From DAIDJM01 sp964250215 (GTDB lineage: Bacteria > Pseudomonadota > Alphaproteobacteria > Acetobacterales > Acetobacteraceae): 24,489 nt of DNA. A program made the translations under genes and the position numbers. Position 1 is the first letter of the stretch. The number at the start of each line of letters is the position of its first letter. The DNA is taken from the NCBI GenBank assembly GCA_964250215.1, contig CAXUEX010000030.1, positions 1-24,489 on the forward strand, written 5' to 3'. The notes beneath the pieces are model-generated. The model ran no database searches and was not told the origin of the DNA. It saw nothing but the letters and a program-made list of their open reading frames with translations. Positions 15,913 through 23,370 of this stretch are shown piece after piece.

Positions 15913-18396
15913 TTAAAACGTGTGCGCCAGCGTGAAGCCGATCAGCCGACGGGGATTCCAGCGCGAAATCCAAACCGCATTCTTCGGGTTCGCGGCTTCC
16001 TCGGGTGTCAGGTAATACACGCTCACTGGCAGCCCAAACGCGTTGGCGAACTGATTCGTCAGATTCTTGCCGAAAATCGAGAACCTCCACTCGGCCGAGT
16101 CCGATTGCCAGGTGAAATATGCGTTGACCAACCCGTCGATCACGCTGTGCTGCGTGATGAACTTCGGCTGCACATTGTCGCTGCGGAAATACACCGCCGA
16201 ACGCCACGTGATGTCGCCGCCGGCCAGAAACGAGCCGGGGACCCCCGCCACCTCGAAACTGGTATCTAGCGAAACGTGCAGATTGTGCCGCGGCACATCC
16301 TCCAGCCGGTTGCCGGTGTAGATGCTGGGCGCCTGGCCGGGTCCGTTCTGCAGCACGTAATCGGTGTAATGGCCGTCGGTATAGGCATAATTCAGCCCGG
16401 TCTGTAGCCATGGCAGCGGCCGGGCGAGCGCTTCCAGCTCCACACCGGCCGCCTGCGCGCTGCCGGCATTGGTGGTTTGCTGCTGGCCGGTTGCAATCAC
16501 CAATTGCTGCACCTGCAAGTTCTGATACCGTGCCAGATAAAGCGAGGTATTGAGCTGCAAGCGGTGCTGCAACGCCGACCATTTCTGGCCCACCTCGTAG
16601 CTCCACACGGTTTCCGGCGCAAACGGGTGCGCGAACGCCAGTTCTTCCATGATCGGCGGCGTGGTGAGGCCGGCGCCGGAGGTGTCGTAGCCGCCGCTCT
16701 TAAAGCCGCGAGCAATCGTGCCGTAGAGCAGGTAATTCGGTTGCGGCTGATACGCCAGATTGAATTTTGGTGTGAACGCATCCCAGGAATGGCTGTAGCC
16801 GATATCCGCATAAGGCCGCGGCGTGAAAATGGAAGCGAAGATCGCGTTCAATGTCGGGTTGCCGAAATTCGAAGGGCTGCTGCGCAGATCGGACGACACA
16901 CCTTCCTTCGATTCGTAAGTGTAGCGCGCGCCGACGGTTGCCTTCAACTGATCGGTGATCGGATACGTGATTTCTCCGAACACGCCGATGTTGCGGTCAG
17001 TCACGCGCTGCGAAACCAGATAATTGACGCGCGCGCCCTGGAACGGCCCCCCGGCGCCGAGCGGACCGCCGGCAAAGGCCACGACGTTCGGATCGGGCTG
17101 CGCGTATTCGTTGTCGGATTCGAAATCCGTCGCTTGCAACAAAAACAGGCCCGCAAGCCAGGAAATGCGGCTGCTCGGCAAGGACGCGAGATGGACTTCC
17201 TCCGTCACCTGGTTGTCGCGTTGCTCCACCGTGTTGCCGGCCTGGTTCGTGGGATCACCGAGCTGCGAAAACGGGTAGTAGGAGAACACGTGCCGAAAGC
17301 CGGTGATGGAGGTGAACTGCGCCCAGGGCAGCGTCCACTCGGTGCGCAGAAACGCGCCGCCGGTATCTTTGTCGAGCGCGCTGTTGAACGGCTGATTCGT
17401 CTGCAGCGGATTGTAGGTGAGATACGGGAACAGCGTGGGTTTGAGGTTGCTGTCGAGCTGAACAACCTTGGAAGACGATTCGTCCTTGAGGTAATCAGCG
17501 CCAAGTGTCACGCGCACATCCGGGTCGGGTGTCCACAGGAGCTGGCCGCGCACGGTCTTCACGTCGGTGCCGCCGGTTTCGTTGTTGAGCGTCACGTTGC
17601 GGTAATCGTCGTCCTGGTTGGTGGTATCCACGGCGATGCGGCCGGCAAGCTGGCCCGGCACGATCGGACCGTTCACCATCGCCCGCGCCTGGACATAGTT
17701 GTTGGTGCCGTAGCTCACCTCGGTTTCGGCGGCGGGCGTGAAAGTGGGGGGCGCGGTGTGCAGCAGCACGGCACCGCCCGTCACGTTCCGTCCGAACAGC
17801 GTTCCCTGCGGTCCGCGCAGAATTTCCACGCTGGACAGATCGTAAATGTCCGGATTGGCGTCCCCGAAGCCGGTCAATGGCACATCATCGAGGAACGTCG
17901 TCACCGCATTGTTGTAGCCAGGGCCACCGGAATCGACGAGCGTGCCGCGTATCGAGACATAGGATTCGCTCTGGCTGATCTGGATGAACGACGTGCTCGG
18001 CGTGCGCAGCGCCACATCGGCCACCGATTGAATGCGCTTCAGTTGCAGCTCCCGGGCCGTATAGACCGTGTCCGCCACCGGCGTGTCCTGCAGCTTCGTG
18101 CGCACGCGCTTCGCGGTGACCACCACGTCCTCGATCTTGGCGCGGTCGGGCAAGGATCGGCCGGGCTTGGCGGGGGCTGGCGGCAACTTGGCCCCGGTGC
18201 TGAGCTCGCCTTTGGGCGTGCCGATGCCCATGGCCGGCCGTCCCGCCTTGCCTTGCGGCTGCGCCGAGGCCGCGCCGATGGGCATCAGCAACATCAGGCC
18301 GGAAAGCGGGAAAGATGCAAGCGCAATTCGGCGCACACAACGCTGCCCGAAAATGCGTTCGGAATGGTGCGCAAACGGCCTCCGCGTGTGTGCCAT
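15913..18396 (-). CDS. TonB-dependent outer-membrane receptor
   Basis: This 827-residue receptor imports a ligand across the outer membrane using TonB/ExbBD energy. A long signal peptide (about 1-46, hydrophobic core IALASFPLSGLMLLMPIGAA) precedes a proline-rich spacer and a TonB-box-like segment (IEDVVVTA). The plug follows, with SYVSIRGT, DDVPLTGFGDANPDIYDL and the signature VEILRGPQGTLFGRN. The 22-stranded barrel contains FGEITYPITDQLKATVGARYTY (in two strands), RGFKSGGYD, and ends in aromatic F (FTLAHTF), as expected for BAM recognition. There is no STN signalling domain, so it is not a sigma-regulator-linked transducer. It resembles receptors of the broad 'Fe-siderophore or glycan/organic' sphingomonad type; the ligand is unknown. 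It is the first gene of the nine-gene block. GGGGA stands 6 bases before the ATG, and two operator-like repeats lie 76-110 bp upstream. Confidence 0.93.
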   Translation of the reverse strand: MAHTRRPFAHHSERIFGQRCVRRIALASFPLSGLMLLMPIGAASAQPQGKAGRPAMGIGTPKGELSTGAKLPPAPAKPGRSLPDRAKIEDVVVTAKRVRTKLQDTPVADTVYTARELQLKRIQSVADVALRTPSTSFIQISQSESYVSIRGTLVDSGGPGYNNAVTTFLDDVPLTGFGDANPDIYDLSSVEILRGPQGTLFGRNVTGGAVLLHTAPPTFTPAAETEVSYGTNNYVQARAMVNGPIVPGQLAGRIAVDTTNQDDDYRNVTLNNETGGTDVKTVRGQLLWTPDPDVRVTLGADYLKDESSSKVVQLDSNLKPTLFPYLTYNPLQTNQPFNSALDKDTGGAFLRTEWTLPWAQFTSITGFRHVFSYYPFSQLGDPTNQAGNTVEQRDNQVTEEVHLASLPSSRISWLAGLFLLQATDFESDNEYAQPDPNVVAFAGGPLGAGGPFQGARVNYLVSQRVTDRNIGVFGEITYPITDQLKATVGARYTYESKEGVSSDLRSSPSNFGNPTLNAIFASIFTPRPYADIGYSHSWDAFTPKFNLAYQPQPNYLLYGTIARGFKSGGYDTSGAGLTTPPIMEELAFAHPFAPETVWSYEVGQKWSALQHRLQLNTSLYLARYQNLQVQQLVIATGQQQTTNAGSAQAAGVELEALARPLPWLQTGLNYAYTDGHYTDYVLQNGPGQAPSIYTGNRLEDVPRHNLHVSLDTSFEVAGVPGSFLAGGDITWRSAVYFRSDNVQPKFITQHSVIDGLVNAYFTWQSDSAEWRFSIFGKNLTNQFANAFGLPVSVYYLTPEEAANPKNAVWISRWNPRRLIGFTLAHTF

Positions 18397-18471
18397 CGAC
18401 GTTCCCCAAGAGCATGCGGCTGCTTGCGCCGCGGTTTTCTTGAAGGAATGTCTGCCGCCCTGAAATATCCT

Positions 18472-18506
18472 TCGTCAATCTTGATGCTTATTGTCGATAT
18501 AAGCCT
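18472..18506. promoter_or_regulatory. Tandem operator-like repeat upstream of the TonB operon
   Basis: TCGTCAATCTTGATGC (18472-18487) matches 13 of 16 bases of the repeat TCGTCAATATTGACGG found in front of the HTH/citrate-synthase gene. A weaker copy, TTGTCGATATAAGCCT (9 of 16), begins exactly 19 bp later at 18491, the same pitch as in the other array. A still weaker 9-of-16 match begins after another 19 bp at 18510. The array lies 76-110 bp before the receptor ATG. It is a candidate binding site for the HTH/citrate-synthase protein encoded just upstream. Confidence 0.6.
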
Positions 18507-18542
18507 GAAACATCGATGAAATCGGGCAAGGTTCGTCCTTGC

Positions 18543-19721
18543 TCACGGTGCCATCGGAAGATTTCCTTTATATACGCCCGTATAATGCCCCGCTTCGCCC
18601 TGCTGATATTGCTCGATGGCATGCGCGATCCAGCCTGCCGTGCGGCCCAGGTGGAACAGCGAGTCGCCCGGACGCAAACCCACCTTTCCGCCAACATAAA
18701 GACAGGCGAGGGCAAAATTGGGTTGCAGGCCGCAAATCTCCCGCACAGCGGCGAAGACACGTTGGAGTGCCCGGAGTCCGGCATCGTCGGCGTAGACATC
18801 GTTGCACCGTTCAAACAGCGCCGCCGCGCGCGGATCGCCTGCCGAATACAGCGGGGAACCGAAACCCGGGAGTTTCTCGCCATCCTTTATCCGGCGCATC
18901 ACCGGCGCCACCGCGTCCCGGCTTTCGGCAATCTCCCGCAGCATCCGCGTCGCCGCATCGAACGCGCCAAGCCGGCTCCGCGGGCCCAGCGTGACCGAAA
19001 GCCCGCACAGGACGGAACGCCACGGGGTGACTCCCGCGGCCGCAGCAGCGCGGACTGCCAGCGCCCCCGCTTCAAAACCGTGGTCCGCCGCCAGCACCAG
19101 CAGGCACCGAACGATATTCGCGACCGGCTTCGGCAAGCCAAGCGTTTCCGCAACAAATTCATGCAGCGGAGCCGCGCGCGGCGGATGGGTGCGTGTGGTG
19201 ATTGCCGCTAGGCTGCGCAGCACATCCGCGCCCGTGCGCGCCATTCCCTCTGGCGACAGATCGTAGGCCCGGGGGTTGGCGGCTTCAAGCGTGGGGAAAA
19301 GGGCGCTCGAACGGTCCACCTCGTCGGCCTCGGCCAGCAGACGGTCCAGCCGCGCATGCAGCTTGCTGGTTTTTGGCGGCGAGCTGGTGAACGCCTGCGC
19401 TTCGTCGCATTGCCAGAGCAGCGAGGCCACCGTTTCAAAGCTTGCGTTTGTAGCCAGTTCCACCGCGTTGCGCCCGCGATAAAACAGCGCATCGCCGGTG
19501 ATCAGCGTGATTTCGCTTTCCCGCCGCAACTCGCTGTGGTGCGGCGGGATGATTTCCTGCCCCGACAACCGGTCGATATCGCCTTTCCAGTAGCGACGTT
19601 TGCGGGTGCCCGGTACCGGCTGCGAGCGCAGGCCTTTTCTGCTGACATAGGAGTAGAGCGTGGCAACACTCACGCCCAGCGTGGATGCGGCTTGCTCCGC
19701 AGTCAGGTAATCGTTGCTCAA
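18543..19721 (-). CDS. HTH domain fused to a degenerate citrate-synthase fold
   Basis: This is a 392-residue two-domain protein. Residues 1-55 are a MerR/excisionase-like helix-turn-helix (YLTAEQAASTLGVSVATLY, then RYWKGDIDRL). Residues about 65-385 follow citrate synthase, including the late signature GRTAGWIAHAIEQY and DPRA. HTH-citrate-synthase fusions are a recognised proteobacterial family. Here the active site looks lost. GPRSRLGA has Ser249 where GP.HGGA carries the histidine (E. coli His264). GFGSPLYSAGDPRA has Ser289 where GFGH carries His305. QPNFALACL lacks the Asp of PN-x-DF (Asp362). A ligand-sensing regulator is therefore more likely than an enzyme; that is inference. Start is TTG 19721, the first start in frame that gives the family N-terminus, with only a weak ribosome site. 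It lies 146 bp upstream of the TonB operon on the same strand. Confidence 0.88.
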   Translation of the reverse strand: MSNDYLTAEQAASTLGVSVATLYSYVSRKGLRSQPVPGTRKRRYWKGDIDRLSGQEIIPPHHSELRRESEITLITGDALFYRGRNAVELATNASFETVASLLWQCDEAQAFTSSPPKTSKLHARLDRLLAEADEVDRSSALFPTLEAANPRAYDLSPEGMARTGADVLRSLAAITTRTHPPRAAPLHEFVAETLGLPKPVANIVRCLLVLAADHGFEAGALAVRAAAAAGVTPWRSVLCGLSVTLGPRSRLGAFDAATRMLREIAESRDAVAPVMRRIKDGEKLPGFGSPLYSAGDPRAAALFERCNDVYADDAGLRALQRVFAAVREICGLQPNFALACLYVGGKVGLRPGDSLFHLGRTAGWIAHAIEQYQQGEAGHYTGVYKGNLPMAP

Positions 19722-19784
19722 GCGATGTCCCGCACGTCTCTTTCGCCGCGGCCGCCGCCTGCCCCCGAAGCACGGCGCGATGCA

Positions 19785-19815
19785 CTATAAGGCCGAACCT
19801 GCGGTCTGTCGTCAA
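19785..19815 (-). promoter_or_regulatory. Possible promoter of the HTH/citrate-synthase gene
   Basis: On the minus strand, TTGACG (19815-19810, inside the first palindrome) is followed after 19 bp by TTATAG (19790-19785), about 64 bp before the TTG start. The spacer is longer than the sigma-70 optimum; MerR-type regulators act on such long-spacer promoters, but here the palindrome covers the -35 rather than the spacer. Tentative. Confidence 0.3.
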
Positions 19816-19843
19816 TATTGACGGTTCTCGTCAATGTTAACGG
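19809..19843. promoter_or_regulatory. Tandem palindromic operator upstream of the HTH/citrate-synthase gene
   Basis: Two 16-bp copies are spaced 19 bp start to start: TCGTCAATATTGACGG (19809-19824) and TCGTCAATGTTAACGG (19828-19843). The first contains a perfect 14-bp palindrome, CGTCAATATTGACG (19810-19823). The pair is 88-122 bp before the TTG start, in the 229-bp gap between the MFS gene at 19951 and this gene, which otherwise shows nothing recognisable. Dimeric regulator binding and autoregulation are the natural reading. Confidence 0.7.
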
Positions 19844-19950
19844 CTGAGCTCAGCGCTTCCGCTTCGATTTCCTCCTCGACACGGACTCGAAGGTGCATGG
19901 GCGATTTCGGTTTGGCACAGATATGGCGCGTGACTGACTCGTGGACTCGG

Positions 19951-21198
19951 TCAAAGCACAGGCTCAACCGACCTTCCTGCCGCCACTCGGCCTTGCCGCA
20001 TCAGATACACGCCGCCGATCGCGGCCGTGAGGAACCCCGCGACCGCACCGACGACCAGCGCATATCGCGGCCCGAACAGATTTGCGATCCATCCCACCAA
20101 CGGCGCACCCACTGGCAGGCCGCCGAGTGCGATGGCGAGCAGCAGGGCCATGACGCGCCCCCGCATCTGCGGCTCTGTGGAGAGCTGAACCAGGCTGGTG
20201 GTGGAGGTGGTGACCGTTTGCGAAGCCGCCCCGACCACCACCAATGCCGCGCCGAATAGCAGCGCCGTCGGCAGCACGGCGGCGGCGGCATAGGCGCTGC
20301 CAAAGATGATGGCGCCGACCACGATGGCTGCCAGATGTGGCGCGGACCGGCGCGCGGCGAGCAGGGCGCCCGCCACCGAACCGGTCGCCATCGCGGACGT
20401 GAGCAACCCGAACCCGCCAGCGTCGAGATGAAACGCCGAAACTGCCATCGTGGAGATGAAAATCGGAAAATTCAAACCCAACGCGCCGAACACGAACAGC
20501 ATGGCGAGCAACACAAGGATGTCCGGGCGATGGCGGACGTAGCGCAGACCTTCGCCGAAGCTGCCGCGCCGGCGTGCGGGCCGATCGCGCACATGGAGGT
20601 CGCGCGGCCGCATCAGCGCCAGCGAGAGAAGAACAGCGAGGAACGAGATGGCGTTGATCGCGAACACCCACCCCGATCCCACCGCCGCGATCAGCAGCCC
20701 GGCGATTGCAGGCCCGGAGAGCCGAGCGGCATTGAAATACGTGGAGTTCAGTGCGACCGCGCTGGAGAGGTCCGCCTCACCGACCATGTCGGCGACGAAA
20801 ATCTGCCGCGCTGGCGCGTCGAAAGCGGCGGCGCAGCCGAGCAGGAACGCAAACAGATAGACGTGCCAGACTCGCACCCAGCCGCCGATCGTAAGCACCG
20901 CCAAGCCGAGCGCAAGCAGCCCCATTGCCGCTTGCGTGAAGAACAGCAGCTTGCGGCGGTCGGAATGGTCGGCGGCCGAGCCCGTCCAAGGCAGCAGCAG
21001 CACTTGCGGCGCGAACTGAAGGGCGACCACCACCCCCACGGCCGCAGCATCGTGGTGGGTCAGCGTGCTCAGCACGAGCCAATCCTGCGCCACGCGCTGC
21101 ATCCACGCGCCGATATTCGATACCAGCGCGCCCGCGGACCAGATTTGGAAATTGCGATTCGCTAGCGAGCGGAATACCCCGGAACTCGCTAGCGTCAT
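19951..21198 (-). CDS. MFS exporter, EntS-like (MFS_3 type)
   Basis: This 415-residue, 12-TM major facilitator resembles the enterobactin-exporter/MFS_3 group. The N-terminus FRSLANRNFQIWSAGALVSNIGAWMQRVAQDWLV (in two stretches) is typical, with ADHSDRRKLLFF after TM2 (motif A) and FDAPARQIFVADMV in the middle, where EntS-like proteins have NPARQAF. Members export siderophores, drugs or other small molecules. The ATG at 21198 overlaps the stop of the isochorismatase-fold gene by 4 bp (ATGA), so it is the last gene of a MarR-controlled operon. Substrate is unknown; a compound sensed by the MarR protein is the obvious guess. Confidence 0.9.
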   Translation of the reverse strand: MTLASSGVFRSLANRNFQIWSAGALVSNIGAWMQRVAQDWLVLSTLTHHDAAAVGVVVALQFAPQVLLLPWTGSAADHSDRRKLLFFTQAAMGLLALGLAVLTIGGWVRVWHVYLFAFLLGCAAAFDAPARQIFVADMVGEADLSSAVALNSTYFNAARLSGPAIAGLLIAAVGSGWVFAINAISFLAVLLSLALMRPRDLHVRDRPARRRGSFGEGLRYVRHRPDILVLLAMLFVFGALGLNFPIFISTMAVSAFHLDAGGFGLLTSAMATGSVAGALLAARRSAPHLAAIVVGAIIFGSAYAAAAVLPTALLFGAALVVVGAASQTVTTSTTSLVQLSTEPQMRGRVMALLLAIALGGLPVGAPLVGWIANLFGPRYALVVGAVAGFLTAAIGGVYLMRQGRVAAGRSVEPVL

Positions 21199-21758
21199 AC
21201 GCGCGGACGATCCAGCATTCGCACGATGTCCGCGGCAAGTCCCGTCTCACCGAGGCGCGGAAAGATGCGCTCGATGCTGTTGGTGTGCGCTTCCGCGCTG
21301 AGGTCGGTCATCGCATCGGTCGCGAGCGTGACATGGAAGCCGAGCTCATGCGCTTGGCGCGCCGTGGACTCCACACCGATGCTGGTCGCAACGCCGGTAA
21401 TGACGATCTGGCTGGTGCGGGCGCGTCGTAGCTCGGCTTCCAGCGTGGTGCCGGTGAACGCGCCCCAACTGCGCTTGGTAAACACGAGATCGCGCGGCTG
21501 CTGATCGAGTTCGGAGACGAATGCGCGCGCTTCGGGTGGAATCTCGCCCGTGCGACGTGGCTGCTCCGTGCGCCCCGTCGGGCCACCCGCAACGTTCACC
21601 AGAACCACGGGCAGGTTTCTGGCCCGGAACGCATGGGCGAGTGCTGCCGCCCGCACGATCACATCGTTGAGTGGGTGGATCGTGGGATAGTCGCGCAATC
21701 CAATCTGCAGATCGATGATGATGAGCGCGGTGCTTGCATCGAGCGCGGTGAGGGTCAT
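21195..21758 (-). CDS. Isochorismatase-fold hydrolase, YecD-like
   Basis: This 187-residue cytoplasmic protein has the cysteine-hydrolase/isochorismatase fold. The first catalytic Asp is in ALIIIDLQIGL (about residue 16). The Lys is in VFTKRSWGAFTGT. The cis-peptide region reads VITGVATSIGVESTARQA, so the catalytic Cys position is Gly, as in E. coli YecD (TNIGVESTAR) and unlike nicotinamidase or N-carbamoylsarcosine amidase. The activity of YecD-like members is not established. ATG 21758, with AGGAAAAG upstream, is chosen over upstream in-frame codons that would add a low-complexity extension reaching toward the MarR gene. It is 31 bp downstream of marR and overlaps the MFS start by 4 bp. Confidence 0.88.
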   Translation of the reverse strand: MTLTALDASTALIIIDLQIGLRDYPTIHPLNDVIVRAAALAHAFRARNLPVVLVNVAGGPTGRTEQPRRTGEIPPEARAFVSELDQQPRDLVFTKRSWGAFTGTTLEAELRRARTSQIVITGVATSIGVESTARQAHELGFHVTLATDAMTDLSAEAHTNSIERIFPRLGETGLAADIVRMLDRPRV

Positions 21759-21789
21759 GAGATCTTTTCCTGTAGAAACAGCGATAGGC

Positions 21790-22251
21790 TCAGGCTTCGG
21801 CAATGCGCCGCAGCAAGACGATGGCGCGGCCGAGCTGCCGCTGCTCACCGGGCGTCAGCTCGCGGTTGAGCACACGGCTCAGCCAGTCCTGGCGGGCCGC
21901 ACGACCCGTCGCCATACACTTCTTGCACGCGGGTGTGATAGCGAGAATTGTCTGCCGCCCGTCGGCGGGATCGGGCGTGGCACCTACCAGGCCGGCGTTC
22001 TGCAAAGCGGCGACGGTCGTGCCCATCGACTGTGATCGCACGCCTTCCGCCCTCGCCAGGGCGCTCGTGGTGAGCGGACCGTCACGCTCGAGGCGGAGGA
22101 GCGCCGCAACTTGCGAGGGCGTGAGATCGCCGGCATCGGCCTGTTCGCGCAACCGCCGCTTGAGCTTGCTGAGGATCGCGCGCAGCTCCGCCGCAAGCCC
22201 GTCAGTCCCTGTCGCATCCCGTTTGTCCGCCGCTTCTGTCACGCGCTTCAC
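21790..22251 (-). CDS. MarR-family transcriptional regulator
   Basis: This 153-residue winged-helix repressor-type protein is expected to bind DNA as a dimer and release it on binding a phenolic or drug-like ligand. The N-terminal dimerisation helix contains LAAELRAILSKLKRRL. The winged helix runs LTPSQVAALLRLERDGPLTT, then SALARAEGVRSQSMGTTVAALQNAGL (recognition helix), and wing DPADGRQTILAIT. The C-terminal helices return to the dimer interface. The start is GTG 22251; no in-frame ATG lies close. It leads an operon with the isochorismatase-fold protein and the MFS exporter. A promoter and palindrome are visible immediately upstream, suggesting autoregulation. Confidence 0.9.
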   Translation of the reverse strand: MKRVTEAADKRDATGTDGLAAELRAILSKLKRRLREQADAGDLTPSQVAALLRLERDGPLTTSALARAEGVRSQSMGTTVAALQNAGLVGATPDPADGRQTILAITPACKKCMATGRAARQDWLSRVLNRELTPGEQRQLGRAIVLLRRIAEA

Positions 22252-22273
22252 CTAAGGTAGCGTAGGCAGCCTG

Positions 22274-22315
22274 TGAAGGCCAGCTTCATATATTTTTAGC
22301 AGCAGGGCAGATCAA
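22274..22315 (-). promoter_or_regulatory. Promoter and candidate MarR operator
   Basis: On the minus strand, TTGATC (22315-22310), a 17-bp spacer and TATATG (22292-22287) form a plausible sigma-70 promoter about 36 bp before the GTG start. The inverted repeat TGAAG-N5-CTTCA (22274-22288) overlaps the -10 and the expected transcription start. This is where a MarR dimer would block RNA polymerase. A separate perfect 12-bp palindrome, CCGCCATGGCGG, lies at 22322-22333 just upstream of the -35. Confidence 0.45.
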
Positions 22316-22404
22316 CTTCTGCCGCCATGGCGGACCGGCACGAATCCCTTGCGACGGTCGTGGCCTAACAACCCATTTGCAGACCTGCCCAGAACGTTTG
22401 CCGC

Positions 22405-23370
22405 CTACGCAAGCGGCGTTGGCTCCAGCAGCGCCAGGATGCGGGCGACAAGCGCATTGCCCTCCACCGGTTTGCGCAACAGCGTGAAGCTGCCACTGAG
22501 TGCGCCGCCCACAGCAAGTTCGGCTGCCTCGGTGGCGTAGCCGGTGAGCAGGATCGCGGGCAGCGCGGGGCGGAGAGCTTGCGCGTGACGGATCAACGTC
22601 AGTCCGTCCATTCCGGACATGGAAAGATCGGACAGCAGCAAATCGGCGGCCTCGCCGGCTTGCAAGCGAGCCAGCGCTTCGATGCCGCCGCCGAGCGGAA
22701 TCACCGCGAATCCTGCTGCCTCGAGCTGCTCGGCAGTAATCTCGCGCACCAGCGGCTCGTCATCCACCAGCAGGATGCGGTGCCGCCCGTCCGAGGTCGC
22801 CGGGGCATTGCCGGCCGCGGGGCTGTCATCCGCCGACGCGGCCGCGAGCGGGAGCCAGAGCCGGACCGTGGTGCCGCTTCCGGGCTCGCTCTCGATGGCG
22901 AGTGCGCCACCGGATTGTTCCGCAAAGCCTCGCGCCATGGCCAGCCCCAGGCCCGTGCCCTTGCCTTGCGGCTTGGTGGTGAAGAAAGGTTCCGAGGCGC
23001 GCGCGAGCACTTCCGGTGCCATGCCCTCGCCGGTATCGGATATGGCGAGACACAGATAGCTTTCGGGCGGCAGCGCCGACGACTCCGCGGCGCTGCCGGC
23101 GAGCGTTTCGCGCACAGCCGCGAACGTGAGGCTGCCACTCCCCGCCATTGCATCGCGTGCGTTCGCGGCAAGATTGATCAGCACAGTTTCCAATTGGCCG
23201 CGATCGGCAAGCAGCGGCGGCAGGCCGGGGGCCGCCTGCACATGGATGCTGATGCCGGCGCCGAGCGTATGCGCCAGAATTTCACGTAACCCGGCGAGCA
23301 GCGTCGCGGCATCCACCGGTTCGGCGCGCAAATCGGCGCGGCGCGAAAAGGCGAGCAGCCGGCCGGTAAC
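22405..23370 (-). pseudogene. Hybrid histidine kinase, 3' piece (catalytic + receiver domains)
   Basis: This is the downstream part of a broken sensor kinase gene. From 23370 the frame reads VTGRLLAFSRRADL, the second half of a DHp domain. The HATPase domain follows (N box NLAANARDAM, G1 DTGEGM, F box EPFFTTK, G2 GKGTGLGLAM). Last comes a receiver domain with ILLVDDEPLVREI, phosphoacceptor Asp in LLLSDLSMSGMDG, LLTGYA and LLRKPV. The stop is TAG at 22405-22407. Upstream of 23370 this frame stays open to 23862 but is antisense-like nonsense, not kinase. The PAS domains continue in another frame (see the 5' piece). The H-box, usually with a His-Asp-Phe-Asn-Asn core just before TGRLLAFSRR, is absent in every frame. 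If translated alone it could act only as an orphan ATPase/receiver. Confidence 0.8.

Noticed and set aside
16477..18519. 680-residue plus-strand open frame
   Set aside because: It is the exact antisense of the TonB receptor; histidine/arginine-rich nonsense with no ribosome site or domain.
19862..19900. Inverted repeat CTTCGA/TCGAAG in the gap before the HTH/citrate-synthase gene, considered as a terminator of the MFS gene
   Set aside because: The 6-bp arms are separated by about 19 bases and no T-tract follows; not convincing.
21759..21848. N-terminal extension of the isochorismatase-fold frame
   Set aside because: It would run back into the MarR gene; ATG 21758 has a fair ribosome site and matches family length.
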